From the NCBI RefSeq assembly GCF_018139145.2, contig NC_059473.1, positions 65,330,707 to 65,394,706 of the forward strand: a stretch of DNA of 64,000 bases. Reading direction: 5' to 3'. This document shows positions 1 through 12,272 of the stretch, piece after piece. This DNA is from Gymnogyps californianus. Its lineage: Eukaryota > Chordata > Aves > Accipitriformes > Cathartidae. Each line of letters begins with the position of its first letter. Position 1 is the stretch's first letter. The notes beneath the pieces were generated by a model that was not told the DNA's origin, ran no database searches, and saw only the letters and a program-made list of their open reading frames with translations. The translations under genes were made by a program, and so were the position numbers.

Positions 1-1586
1 TAGCTCATCAGAAAGATTTAATAGTAGCAGAGATTTGTTGATATAATGTAGATTCAGGTACTGTATAAATTGATGACAGGGCCTTTTTATGGAAATGGCA
101 CTTTGCTTACCTTAAAATATGTATCTTGGAACAGTTGTTAAGAAAAGAATGACTGTGTGCTCAAAGTTATGGAGAGAAATGGTTTTTTTCCCCCCCTTAG
201 TGTTGAGGTCCCATACTGCATCAGGTGAGAAGCAGATGCTGATGATCTAGTGTTATTCCATAGGTGTGTGCAGGAAAGTACCATATTAGTACAAAACAAA
301 CCTAGAAAGTCTTAAGAAATAGTTGCAGGGGAAAGAGCGGAGAAGAATGACCATCTCATCGTTCTCCTCTCTGCTTTAATGCTATATTTCGTAACTACTG
401 AATGAAAGCAACTGGAGGGTATGTTAACAGGCACACAGCTGTAAGCCCCACAGAGCTTTAAAACAGGCTGCATCAGAGCAACTTAACTTTATTTTGGGAG
501 GTTATGGGATAAGTCAGAACCTGATCTCCGTTACAGCTAGATTCCAGAGATATGATCTATTTCAGCAAGGGCTCAGAGCAGCCATATTATTGGAAGTGGG
601 TGAAAATCCACCTGGATTTGGTGCTTCAGACATGCCTAATTAGAATTCTTTAAAAGCTGTAATGATTTTTAGAGGACTACAGATAGACCCTAGTAGTGTA
701 ATGATTCTGTAACATGTCTGTTCCTGGAAACTGCATATGAATACTCACAAGATTACTGTATCATTTACATGTTCCATACACCTCTCAATTTCAGGAATAA
801 AATTAAGAAAATCCAGGGAAAAACAGGAAAGACTGCGTTAAATTGCTGAATTTCTGCTTTGGAAAATGATAAGCAAGAACCTATAGATATTCATAGTGGA
901 GGATTATCATTAGCAAAGGTCTGTCTTGCCAGACTGGAATTTGGAAAACATAGTTCAACTTCTATTTCTGCCCTGGACCTTCTATGCGATTGACTTTTTC
1001 TTAAGCAAGTCATCAGGACCCAGATCCATCTTACCTAACTTTACCATCTAGAAGGGGAATTTCTGCTCTAAGCTAGTTGCTTATGCTCTGTCCTTCATCA
1101 CGCTGCAGCTAGAAAACATTTCACTCCCCTTTCTAGGTTCTGCGTGGACTAAATCTCCTCTAGCTGTATGTCTCTGATGATAGTCTATTCTGCATAGCTG
1201 CTAATTTTCTCCCGGGCTCCTTCCAAGACAAACCCTGAGCATGAATGAAGAGAGAGCTTTGCCTCAGGGTCCACTCCACGCAAGAGGTATGGGCCACACC
1301 AGCAACCTCTGCTATTTTTGTAGAGACATGATTATAGAAGAGCCCAGACCTCTGTCTTAGACTAAATGCCTAACTTTGAGATAGCTAATATTAAATGTGA
1401 TGAATTCTAACACTGGGTCTCTACATGCTTCTCACACTGTAAAATAGGAATAACAATAACCATTTTTCTGTCTCAAATTATTAGCATTCGACTCTGACCT
1501 TTAAGTGCTCCTGTGTTAGAAATGTGCAGTTCTGTGCAACCACATTAATACCAATGAAATAAAATTTTACGTGTCTTTCATGTGAA
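1..1586. other. Unique AT-rich non-coding DNA
   Basis: I see no gene, repeat or long open frame here. A pyrimidine run ending in TTAG at about 183-200 resembles a 3' splice acceptor on the plus strand. No open coding segment or donor follows it convincingly, so I treat it as chance. Confidence 0.6.
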
Positions 1587-1725
1587 TCACAGAATCATAG
1601 AATGGTTGAGGTTGGAAGGCACCTCTGGAGGTCATCTGGTCCAACTCCCCTGCTCAAGCAGGGCCACCTACAGCTGGTTGCCCAGCACTGTGTCCAGATG
1701 GGTTTTGAATATCTGAGATCCACTG
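1587..1725 (-). mobile_element. CR1 LINE 3' end, severely 5'-truncated
   Basis: The plus strand begins with AGAATCATAGAATGG followed by GGTTGGAAGGCACCTCTGG, then the phrases for 'catctggtccaact', 'gctcaagcagggccacct' and 'gttgcccagcactgtgtcc'. This is the reverse complement of the CR1 3' untranslated end, including the ATTCTATG-type terminal octamers. The element therefore runs on the minus strand with its 3' terminus at 1587. About 140 bp survive. No ORF2 coding sequence remains apart from the last, decayed bases. Similarity to the common avian CR1 3' consensus is high by eye, which suggests a moderately young insertion. No target-site duplication is obvious, as is usual for CR1. Confidence 0.93.
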
Positions 1726-2544
1726 CTATTGATTTTCCTATTACTGGTTAAACACAGTTGTTCACTTAATATTTATTTTAAGTTACTAAGGCTTTTTTTA
1801 AAAAAAAAAAAGGTACAAAAACTTTAGCTGAGAATGTTCTTTTTTGGGGGGAAAAAAGGATTTTATTTGCTAAACATAGCAAGCAGATAGTAGATCTGGA
1901 TACAGATAACAGAGTTCAAGTCTATGATGACATTGCTTTGCCAGCTCCTTCATTAGTCCTTAAAAGCTCTTTTTATCTGTCACAATTTCCTTCATATGAG
2001 CAGCCTTTTGTTGTTTTGTTATTGCAGTGCAATGGATTAGTCTTTCTCTGACAGTTTTTTGAGGGTAGTTTCAAAATGGCTCAGAGGGGAAAAAAGAACT
2101 AGGAGGTTTGAGCCAAATTTATGCCATAGTTTGTTGGTACCCTTCTGAGTGTGCTCACAGCACACTGGCTGCTGGCTTGATTAAATGCAGTACAAACCGT
2201 TCTCCACACTTATTGCAGCACTGGGGCAGGTGTCCAAGTTGCTATGTTAATTAAATGCCACTGATATCTGTGGAAAGTTTTGTGCCTCTCGATACTGAAA
2301 TGACAAACACAGGGAAACTTACAGAAATCATCATGCATTTTATGAGATGAGCAGAAACCTCATTAGCAAAACACTGATTTCCCATGTTTTCCCATGAGAG
2401 TTGGTGGGTGAGAGATGCATCAAACAACTGGCAGTTTTATTTTGGGAAGAAGATTGTAGTTTTCTCTGTGTGGTTCAGCATCTAACGGACAGTCACAAAT
2501 TTTTACTCCCCTGAAACCAACCAAATCTGGGAATCTGGAGTTAC
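1726..2544. other. Unique non-coding DNA
   Basis: No gene is visible. The segment contains a T7-A12 junction at 1793-1811, which is a simple homopolymer pair. Confidence 0.55.
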
Positions 2545-3240
2545 TCATGTGGCTCTTTCCAAGCGGCTCATGCCTGCGAACACAAAACGAATGTAGCATT
2601 TCTTGCAGGGTGGGGGAAAAAAAAAAGGACAGTCAAGAAAGAGGGGGGGGGGGGGGGAAGGAAAGCGGCATACCCACACCACCGCCACTTTGCTGCACTC
2701 CCAAGATTCAGATTCCAGTTTGGCCGGAGATGAAACTGATAGCTCTGTGGGAGGAATGTGGGAATAATGGGCTACGGACACTATGAATGAATTATGCACT
2801 GCAGGCATGAGGCTCCTCAGCGCATCGCTGTCCGAAATTTTATTTTTATGTGGCACATATTTAGAAAATCGAGGAGCGCCTTGGAAAGCTGGGACAGCTG
2901 GTGAGTGCGTGCGGGGTGCTGGGGGAATGCCGGGGCTCCACCAGCAGCCTCTGGCCAAGCAGGTCTCCAACATGCCTGCCAGCCCACCGCCCCAGGAGCA
3001 GACCCTCGCTGCCGCCACCGAGGCTGGACAGATGCTTTGAAAGGGCTGGCATTAAGTGCCTTTTGCAGGATATTAAACCAGCATCCAAACTGGTAAAAAA
3101 AATGAATTGTCACTGACATTATGTCGGCCCGCTTGGAGCCCTCTCTGCTACTTTCCGCAGTCTGGTAACCATTATGCACAAGAGATCAATATTCTCCTCA
3201 GCGCTGGAATTTAAGTAATGATTTCCAATAAAACCTATTT
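2545..3240. promoter_or_regulatory. GC- and CpG-raised patch, possible regulatory DNA
   Basis: This block is clearly richer in G+C than its surroundings. It carries about 15 CpG dinucleotides between 2821 and 3170, against very few in flanking DNA. It includes a run of 15 G at 2643-2657. A donor-like CTG|GTGAGT lies at 2900/2901 on the plus strand. Open frames occur on both strands (up to 157 codons on the minus strand), but they overlap one another and carry no domain I recognise, so I attribute them to low stop density. The patch could be a weak CpG island or a conserved non-coding element; composition alone cannot decide. Confidence 0.3.
2643..2657 (+). repeat. Poly-G run (15 G)
   Basis: This is an uninterrupted run of 15 G embedded in a purine stretch. 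It can form quadruplex-like stacking and is a typical sequencing-error site, so its length may be inaccurate. Confidence 0.9.
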
Positions 3241-3295
3241 CAGACTGTTCTGGCTAGAGGACAGAGACAAGCCACAAAACATAACGCACGTAAAG

Positions 3296-3354
3296 CCTTT
3301 CTTTTCTTGTCTTTTCTTTCCTTTTTTCCCCTTCCTTCGCTTTTTTTTTTTTTT
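3296..3354 (+). repeat. Pyrimidine-rich low-complexity tract ending in T14
   Basis: Mostly C and T with three isolated G bases, ending in 14 consecutive T at 3341-3354. It produces a spurious lysine-rich open frame on the minus strand. Confidence 0.85.
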
Positions 3355-5869
3355 AAATACTTGAATAATGGAAGCAAGATCTAGCGATAAGACACATGCA
3401 CGCACACAAAAAGGAGGCATTTTGGTCCAGGCCAATCTGCTTAGCTAATGGCTGTAAGCTGACACCCGTAATGAAATAAAAATGTCTCGGTGCAAGTGCA
3501 TGGCTGCGCAATTGCTACCAACACCCACCCCGGCAGCCCCAGTGATGGGTGCTGGGGAACACGCCCTTCCACATCACTTTTTTCACTTCTCCCTGTTTTG
3601 CAGCAAATAAGAGATAAGTTTCCAAAATGGAATTAAGTAAATACTTCACGATTTTGTGCTGCAGAAAGTCTGATGTCTTTAGACGTGGTGAACAGCTCCA
3701 GCTCCCAGTAACTGTAATTGACACTCCAGGTGCTCAGCACTTCTGAAAATCAGGTTTCTAGTACTGTTCCAGTTCTTTTTTTTCCTACTTGAAAGCTTTT
3801 TTTTTTTTTCCTGGTCTTTGCGAAAGAATCTGAAGGGTGTAAGAAGATGACTGGTACTTGAGGAATGAAATTTCTGATCTATTATCTGTTAGTGAAGGAA
3901 ATAATTTACAGAGGTGAGATAGAGACGTACACATATATCTTCCAAGTTGTCATAGTTTTATATTTTGCCTTTGGCCTCACTGTACTGCCTAGTTTCTTTG
4001 TGTCCCGCAGTGCAGACTTCAGACAGAGGAAAGACCCTGTCCAAGTGTGCTAAGACTGGACTACTGTGGTTAAAATGGTTTCCCCTGGATCTCCCTCACA
4101 GCTTGCAGTTGTCTGATTTCAATCAGTGGCAGTTCTCTCCACATGTCTAGCCATCAATCTTCTCCTGCTCCTGGATGAGTGTGTCACAGCATGGTGCATG
4201 TTCCAGTTAAAAAATAGACTGCACCGCAGCTCTCCGTCCTCAGTCATTGATAAGTATTCCTTTGATATTTTTATTAAAAAAGAAAGAAAACACATTATGA
4301 TGTATGTTTCTAAAAAAAAAAAAAAAGAAAGAAAAAAAAAGAAAGCCCGAAGCACACCGAAGCCCTGGAGGCTGTAGGAACAGCAGGAAGCAGGGAGGGA
4401 GTTTGGGGTTATGTGGTTATGATGAAGCTATTGCTTGCTAAGTTACAGTTTGTGTAAGAGCTGAGGATTTCAATCTTTATTGCTTTCCACCCTGCACTCC
4501 TCTAGCAATAAAAGTTCTCTGGACATTGTGTGAGTCTCCAGTGTTCATCTACTTCACACCCCTTCCTTCCTCTACAGTGAATAATAATTGCTATCTGAAA
4601 ACAGAGCTGCTTAGAGGTGGAGGGGGTTCTGTACAAAAACTAAGCCAAGCGTGTCATAGTCCCTCGCTCTCACATTTGGACCTTCTGGAAAGGGAAATAA
4701 ATGGCTGTTTCTCTGTTTTAATTCATCTTTTAGATTACAGACCGGTCTGCCAGTCTCCTAGACCAGCTTTCCTCTGCATGGCTGAGGTACGTGTACAGGA
4801 GCATCCAGAAGTTGCCTGATAGAGGATGGAGTGACCTGTCTCCACATAGGTGTCCTTACCCAAAGTAAACCCACCTTCTGAAAAGACTGAAGCTACAGAG
4901 GGTCTGCATAATAACTCTGCTTCTGACAAAGCACTTTTGCATGACAGAGCTCAAAGCACTTTATAAAAGAAGGTAAGATTATTATTCTTGTTTTATAAAT
5001 TGAAAACTCAGACACAAGGAGGAAAAGCAAATTGTGCAAGGAGGCAAGTGACTTGGGGGACTATAAAACTCCTTTCTCTCATGTGTCAGGGCTGTATTTA
5101 GGAGGCGCTCTACTTAATATCTCACCCAGTAATGAGCTTTTACTGTTCATATATCGAAGCCGATGAGATTCAGCAGTTAAAGAAAGATTGCATAAATAGG
5201 CTTGAGTCAGTCAGGCTTGAGCCTGTTTTTCACATATGATGTAAAAGCCCATTTCATTTTTCATGCCGATAATTCTAATTTAGAAAGAAAGTGAAAGGGG
5301 AAAGCAGCCAGCTGGGAAATAATCACGTTTAAGAAAGGCAATTGAAAACTAACCACTTGTGACATAGTTATTTCTTAAGCTAAAATTAATCTCTCGCTGT
5401 TACATTGTCACATTGTCTCTTTTCAATCAGTGATCTGCAGCGAAATCAACTGATTCTCAAATCTCCATGTATTTTTAAGAGCCTTTCTCCATGATATTAA
5501 CTAAAGCCCCTAAATCTGGAAAACTCAGCCACAATCACACAATTCACTTTCTCATGGAAAACCATGTGATGAAAGCTGTAGGAAATAGTTACTGTTAAAG
5601 CAGTTCACATGAATAACTAACTTCAGGATGAAAAATTTTCCACCAACACTACTAATTAATAAGAAAGAGTTTTTATGGTCTATTTTACTTTTCATTGTGC
5701 ATTTTGTTGGCTCATTCTTTTACACTGGGGATTAGTCAATTTTATTTCTATGCAAAACAGCATAGCATACGTTATTCTCTCTTCCTCCCCTCTGGTAGGC
5801 AATACATCTCAAAAAAGTGAATATACATAATAAATAATGATTAAATAGGCACATTTCTAGCATAGATTT
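3355..5869. other. Unique non-coding DNA with A/T tracts
   Basis: No gene is recognised. Low-complexity tracts include T13 at 3797-3809 and an A-rich stretch at 4312-4345 that starts with 15 A. The short open frames (60-97 codons) show no domain. Confidence 0.55.
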
Positions 5870-6819
5870 GTTGCTCGATAGGATTCAGTTCTTTAAAAGG
5901 GTATGGAAGAAAATACAAAATCATTGCAAATGACACCAAAATTGGTAGTTATGAGTAATGATGAAGACATACCAGTACTGCACAGAAATCTGGGCTGATC
6001 ACTAAGTTGGCCTCACCTGTATCACTGCTAAATGCCACACGAGATGGTTAATTAAGACCTTTCATTAAGAATGAAAAATATGGATTAGTTTAACAGAATG
6101 GTCAACAGTCTTTAGGCACAAAGTGACTCAAAAAAGGATTTAGTGGTTTTGCTGTGCAAACAGAAGAGCAAGAGCTCCCAGGGCAACACAGAGGCTGAGC
6201 CAGCAAATGCTGTCCTGCATGTATGTACGGGAGACTACCAGAGAGAAACAAAGGAGTTTTACTACTACGGATTACTGAGAACTAGTAAGGTCATTACTGA
6301 GATGTCTCTGTCCACTTCTGATGTACGCATTTAAGTGGATGTTGGCAATTTGGAAAATGTTCAGAAAAACGCTACAAACACAACTTCAGTAACAGAAGTG
6401 AGAAAAAAAAGCATCTTAATTTAGTCACTAAAAAGTGCAGATTAAGAAGTGATATAGTGATGGCCTGAGGATACTTCTCTAGAAAGAAAACTGGAGAATC
6501 TGAGTTTTTAACTTCACAGAAAAGGTCATTACGGATAGAAGCTGAATCTCAGCAAATTCAAGCACACAGCTCTTTTCAATGAAGGATCTTAACTGCTGAA
6601 AAAAAATCTTATCTAGGAATACAATGGATTCTCTCTCCTGTGAAGTCTCTAAATCAAAGCTGGCTGTCTTTCTGAAAGCACAGTTACAGTTCAGGCAGCA
6701 GCAGTGGATTTCATATTGGGAACACTTGGCAAAATTCTTTGGTCCTGTGTTATGAAGGAGGTCAGGCTACATGATTATTATCATTCTTCCTGGCCTTAAA
6801 TGCTATCAATCTATGAAAC
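5870..6819 (+). mobile_element. Ancient CR1 LINE copy, amniote-type, heavily decayed
   Basis: Several landmarks of an old CR1 subfamily occur in the right order. These are the 'caaatgacaccaaaattggtag' phrase near 5928, a 'gtgactc-aaaaaggattt-gtggtt' phrase near 6122, and 'agagctcccag' near 6171. The 3' end then reads GGTCCTGTGTTATGAAGGAG near 6740, followed by a 'gtcaggctacatgat' phrase and 'ctggccttaaatgctatcaatctatgaa' ending at about 6818. Known relatives of this 3' end occur in turtles and crocodilians as well as birds. All reading frames are broken, so no reverse transcriptase product is possible. Internal indels are many and the 5' boundary is approximate. The divergence implies an insertion much older than the CR1 at 20.7 kb. 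Confidence 0.82.
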
Positions 6820-6935
6820 ATGGACTTAACTTTAAGTCTCACTCTAAATCATTTTACATTCATTTGACTTCAGTGGAGCCATTTAACATGGTTGAAGTTA
6901 AGCATGCGCTCAAGTGCTTTGCTGAGTAGAGGGGG
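6820..6935. mobile_element. Palindromic DNA-transposon (MITE-like) remnant
   Basis: The segment has two outer arms that are near reverse complements: 'cttaactttaag' near 6824 and 'gaagttaagcatg' near 6893. They flank a central 'tttgacttcagtgga' phrase. The right side continues as 'gctcaagtgctttgctgagt', a pattern I know from abundant non-autonomous palindromic repeats in turtles and other sauropsids. It abuts the CR1 3' end with almost no spacer. It has no coding capacity. The exact family name is uncertain. Confidence 0.65.
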
Positions 6936-9900
6936 ACTTGCCCTCTTATAACTGACCACATGCCAAAGTGCTTTGTTGAAATGGTGCCACAAGCCTGTGT
7001 AAGTCATCAAAGGTGCAAATGAGAAAATCCCTCATGTTTGTTTTTGTCATAGTTTTGAGTGCAGAAGCTACTCTTTTGCTTACAATTTTTTGTTTTTCCC
7101 CATGTAAATCGTTCTGTACTGTGCAACACAGCTGCCAAATGGCACTGCCTCTTCCTGGCCTGTTTTCCTGGTCTAGGACTTAAGGACAAGTCTGAATCCT
7201 ACATGAATCAGCAGAAGTCATCCCCTGTACATTAGAGGGTTGTATGGACAGGCCATTTCTGTGACAGCAGAAAGAGACTCACCTTCTGGGAGGCAAGACA
7301 CTGCTTTAGGAGACGTGATTAACTCTGCCTACCTACTTCAACAAAGTATTAACAAAGCTACAGCTTTTATTAGTGTAAACTGTAAGAGACTGAATCAAAT
7401 CAAGTTGATGCTACATGCCGTGATTGTAGAGGACTCTTCCATCAGAAATAGTAGTTAGCATTTCAAGCACTGAGGATAGTGAACCTATCCTCATTCACAT
7501 AGGTTAGTTCTTCACTGTTTCAGTTCAAAAGGAATTCAGAGGATGCAAAATCATATTTAATGTAAGGACTTCCTGACCTAAAAAAATAAATAAATCAGGC
7601 CTCCCTTTTCAGTATGTGTTGTGTTTTTTCCACTTTTGTAGCCATAGTTTTATGTAGTGTTTATTTAATTTCAGTCTAGTAAAAAAACCCTCACCCCATG
7701 TCTTCACTTTTGAAAGGCGACAAAACTCACAACTTCTATGATAAATCTTGCTGTGCTTCTTTAAAGGGTAGCTCACTTTTAAAAAAGATGTGGTGAAGTG
7801 TATTAGTCAAGTCCTGAATTTCATGTTAAAAACAAATAAATCACCAGTGAAAAGCAATCAAGTATTTGATACTGAAAAGACTTACTATAACACAAAAATG
7901 AAATACAGACTGTGAAATACTGCGGGAAGTGCTTATAAAGTTCATTATCACTTTTCATATTTTCAGCAATTTCAAAAGCCAGAGAGAATGAATATACTTA
8001 TATTTTATCTCAATCTTTCACTTTGCTTTACAGTTCCTGCCAGGCAACTTGATCTGTAAGGCTGAACTGTAGGGGCATTCCTATTAATTTAGATATTCAT
8101 CTCAGCTACAGTATGCAGTGTTGATTCCTTGTTAGGCTGAATGGTTAAAGTGAGTATTTGCAACTTTGATTTACATCTTGCAAATTGTATTATTTATAGC
8201 AGTTTTGCCCTAAAATGGCTAGTTAGCAGAGTTCAGCGAAAGTTAAAATGACTTAAGCCTAATGTTAGATCATGCATGCTATACAGCACTGACTTTTGCT
8301 TCTGGAGAGCTTGGTTCCATATTTACAACATAGACCACAAAGAAGTGGAAGCCAGAATTCAGCCCCAGTTAAAGTAACCCACAAACATCTCATTAAATCA
8401 TTCAACACACAATATCAAAAGCTGAAAATACGGCTACGCGCCTGCATTTTCCAGCTCCCTGCACAATTTTAGATCTGAAATGGTTTTCTACCACAGCAAG
8501 TGATGGCACATTGTGTCTTTGATTTCCAGGTCAAACAGATCCCCCAAAAATGTAAGAGCAGGGGATGACTAGAGTCAAGTACTGCTCAGTAAACATTAAA
8601 ATTAAGGGCTTCTTTTTAACTAATATCACCTCACTGATCCAACTTTAAAGCATAGCCCCACAAACAACTGAAAGAGGACAAGGAAAGTTGGAAACTGGAA
8701 ACCTGTAGAAATTCCTGAAGCGGCGAAGTTTTACGCCAGCTTCACCGTTAAAGGGAATGTAGTCAGCTCTAATCGTATTAGGATTTTCATTCAGCCCCAG
8801 GATGACCTCTAATTCCTGTGATAGTCTTGTGCTGGGCTTCACCACAGAGGTGCTGAATGAGTAACAGTCTCCTCAGTGCTCTCCCATCCTGAAAGGAAGG
8901 AAATGAAGAAAGGAAAGAATATTTTATATGCCAAACCACCTGTCTGGAGACACAAAGTAAGACTTTTGCTGTCTTGGATAATTACATATAATTATGTTTT
9001 TTCATCTCAACATTTCATTTCAGACTTGGCCATGGGAGAAAATTCCATATTGCATTGTTGCTTCTCTTCAATTAACAGTAATAATAAAATAAGATTTGAA
9101 AATGTCTCTTCATTCTGGATTTACAAAGTCATTATGGAACCAGGCTACATTATTTGAGTCAAAGAGAGGATTCTGTCCTTAAAATTATGTATGCAAAGAA
9201 AAGAAGATTGGATTATTGCAGAGTGCTTGCCAATGACTGGTTCAACCTAAATGACTTTCCTAATCTGATCAGTGTGTAATTTCTTACAGGTCTAGTGAGA
9301 TTAATTATATGGTGACAGACACAGTACTGTGTCTTGCAAGATATCCTGTAGGTGAGGTGGAAAGGACATGATTTTGCATAGGGGATTCCTATGGGAGGGT
9401 GGCAAAACGCATTTACATGAACTTTCCTCCTGCCACTAGGTCTCTAATTACATAACATTACACTAGATCTCTGATTACATTTTTGTATTTTAGCCTTTTT
9501 AAGCTTATAACATAATTCAGCCTTTCTTCTTAGCAGATCATTTCCCTATTTGACCCAGCCTTTTTACTGTGGCCTGCAGATCTCTCAGCACAGAAGGTCA
9601 CAAAAACTGTCTTTTGGGGCATCAGACCCTTTTTCCATGGACACTCACATGGCATTTTTACTCCTTGGGCTACATAGTGCAAGAATGTAGGAGAGCACAA
9701 TGCTCTTTTTTCTGAAGGGAATGGTGCTTCTTTGGCATATTTTGCACATTACCAAGCTACTGGGCATACATTCCAAGTAAGTTCGAATGTCAGAGCTACT
9801 ACATCTAAAGGGCCACATTAAAGAGATCCAAAATCAGCCCAGTCTTTTTACATAAAGAGCAGTAAAAGCTCTCCAACTTAACCTAATAAATTACTGTTAT

Positions 9901-10290
9901 AAAAACAGTTTTATGTAATGTGCAGAAGTCTAAGAAAAACTGTTTTAATGGTTATATAAAAGAGAGATTTGCAAATCTGTGAATATAAGTTAACGTTATG
10001 CATTTTTCAAGTGAAGGGAAAAAAAGAGGGGCTAAAAATTGCCAAAATAAAATGCAGAATAATGGAGTCTCAGTTTCATTTTCATCCAATTAACTACCTT
10101 GAAAATGAAAAGGCTGTTCTACACAGTTCCTTTTAAAAGCTGGATTAATTTAACTTTGGAAGTTGAGCACTAGGAATCAAGTGCTGTGCCTGCACTTTCC
10201 ATGACCAGCTGAAGGAGACAAGAATAGACAATGATTGAGCAGAGCTCTCATGAGTAATTCACCACATCATACACAAAATTTTGACTATGT
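6936..10290. other. Unique AT-rich non-coding DNA
   Basis: No gene, tandem array or recognisable transposon is visible. Open frames are short (60-93 codons) and show no domain or splice context that I could support. Confidence 0.55.
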
Positions 10291-10342
10291 TGCAGTGAAT
10301 GGGGTTTTGGCTATTGACTTGAATGAGGTCAGGATTTCAATC
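10291..10342. mobile_element. Short palindromic-repeat fossil
   Basis: The stretch contains 'gtgaatggggttttggct', then 'attgacttgaatgaggtcagg', then 'atttca'. This resembles the core of the sauropsid palindromic repeats built around 'attgacttcaatgg'. Only about 50 bp survive and both ends are indistinct. Confidence 0.45.
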
Positions 10343-11844
10343 ATGTTTATGTTAAAAAACTCAAATTCGAGAGAAAAGGAATCTAAGTAATTGTCAGAAA
10401 AAAATGAAGTTTTGGGGGGCTGAGTTTATTTGCAAATCAAGATTTAATTCCATTAACAGTTTTGGCTGAAAAATAGGGATTTGTTAAAAAATTGTAAAAC
10501 ATTGAATTTTCTTCAAACCCCACTTTTTTCTCCTCAGAATGAATGAAGGTTAAACTGAAATCAAATAATGGGCTTACCCATCTGAAGATGTTTCACTGTG
10601 GTTTGTGAAATCTTTGTGTTTACACAAATGATCATTTATTTTATTTCCTTGTTTGTCATTTTACCCCAAAATTTCTTTTTCCATTTGACACAAATTGGCA
10701 ACCTCCTTTTCTTTTTGATGGCAACACTGAGAAGCCTCATATATGATAACACATATGCACCTAGAAATACATTTTTTCAGCTTCCTGCTGAAAATTGCAA
10801 AAACTGACTCCTGAAGTCAGAGATTTGATTAAGACAGAATAACAGATATTCAGTAATAAAACCATGAAATAACAATAAGAAGGAGGTTCAAAATTAATAG
10901 GTATGATGTGGCTTAAACCTGAATATGCACAGTAAGTCACAGTGTAGAGAAGGTGACCTTCTATGCCTAGACACTATAGCATGTGCCCTTGTAAATACAT
11001 CATACCTAAAACCCCAGAGCTGGCTTACCTACCCCTTTTGAAAAGCGACACCTTTTCAAAATATACTCAACCCAGCCTCCACTTTGTGCTCTAAACATTT
11101 CTGTAAGCGCTTTTTTTTCTGTATTATCATTTTTGCACCTAATTTTCAGCAACTTTTTAATAAAATGTATTGTACAGCCTATACAGACACGTTCTGTAAT
11201 TCTGCGTGCAGGCCTCAGCACAGCGGCATTCCTGTAACTGACTGGCACCTTGGCCAGGGTGCAATGCAAATGTTAAACAATATTAGGTGGCTGGGTTAGC
11301 CATTGCTGTGATTATCCTGTGATCTAGACACCTTGTCACCGTCCAAACATTTTTAAAAGTTTCCATTCTTCTTGGTGCTAAGTATATTTTAAACACCTGC
11401 TGTGCCTATTACCTTCTATCAGAAATTATATTTGTAGGTGTCAACCAAGCCCGTGCAGGCCACCAGTTATAAAAATACTGCACATATTGTTATCTTGTTT
11501 TCTCTTCTCCAGTGGAAAACAGCTTTAGTCTCTCAAATGTTTCCCGAGCATTGTCCCATCTCCAGAGCAATGGTATACTTTCTGTGAGGAGACCCAAAGT
11601 GTCCAGTTTTGTGGAGGAAATGGAGCTAGCACCTCATACAGTCTCCGAACACTGGAACTAATTTGGATTTCTCTCCTCATTCATACACTCAGTCTTCTCC
11701 CCCCACTCTGCTCCACCTGTTTTCCTTTTCTACTGAAGTCATACAATGAACTGATGACTGAAGATTTTCCTATCCACAATTCTTGCAATTTTTTTCCGAG
11801 TCAGGGCACAGCATGATAGCTGCATTTAACTGTATTTTGACTTT
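10343..11844. other. Unique non-coding DNA
   Basis: No gene recognised. Two overlapping short frames (11006-11269 minus, 11084-11299 plus) read in opposite directions through the same DNA and lack any domain. Confidence 0.5.
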
Positions 11845-11920
11845 GGGGCCAAATTCAGCACGGTACCACCCTGTACAATCCGCTGAAGTCAGTGAGATTA
11901 CACAAAGAGGAATTCAGTCC
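11845..11920. mobile_element. Palindromic DNA-transposon remnant with inverted ends
   Basis: It starts GGGGCCAAATTCAGCAC and ends AGGAATTCAGTCC, so the ends are imperfect inverted repeats (ggccaaattc against ggactgaattc). The centre reads 'ctgaagtcagtgagattacac', matching the usual internal phrase of sauropsid palindromic repeats. It is non-coding and about 76 bp long, consistent with a decayed MITE. Confidence 0.65.
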
Positions 11921-12135
11921 ACTATTACAAAGGCTTTAACTTGTTTTCCAAGCTCACTATGAGCACTAATTGCCTAGAAAACTTTCATTTCATTTGTAGT
12001 ATCTGGCAACTTTAAGTCTCTTTTTCCTTATTTTGCCTGTTTGGTGTCTCCACCCGTTGTGCAGTGTTGCTTTGCTTCCTGAATCATCTTCAGCATCATT
12101 CAATACCTGCAACCTATTGGACACCCACAACTTCA
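11921..12135. other. Unique DNA flanking the pentamer array
   Basis: Ordinary non-coding sequence with no feature seen. Confidence 0.5.
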
Positions 12136-12272
12136 TTCCCTTCCCTTCCCTTCCCTTCCCTTCCCTTCCCTTCCCTTCCCTTCCCTTCCCTTCCCTTCCC
12201 TTCCCTTCCCTTCCCTTCCCTTCCCTTCCCTTCCCTTCCCTTCCCTTCCCTTCCCTTCCCTTCCCTTCCCTT
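12136..12272 (+). repeat. (TTCCC)27 perfect pentanucleotide microsatellite
   Basis: TTCCC repeats without a single interruption from 12136 to 12270 (27 copies), followed by TT. The strand is wholly pyrimidine over 137 bp, so all six reading frames through it are open. They give low-complexity FPSLP-like repeats on the plus strand and a GREGK-like repeat on the minus strand; neither is a real protein. The purity suggests recent expansion and probable length polymorphism. Homopurine-homopyrimidine arrays of this kind can adopt triplex structures. Confidence 0.98.

Noticed and set aside
183..200. Pyrimidine-rich acceptor-like site
   Set aside because: No open exon, donor or promoter can be paired with it.
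2545..3018. 157-codon minus-strand frame
   Set aside because: Runs through the poly-G and GC-rich patch, where several frames on both strands are open; its proline and phenylalanine runs reflect simple sequence.
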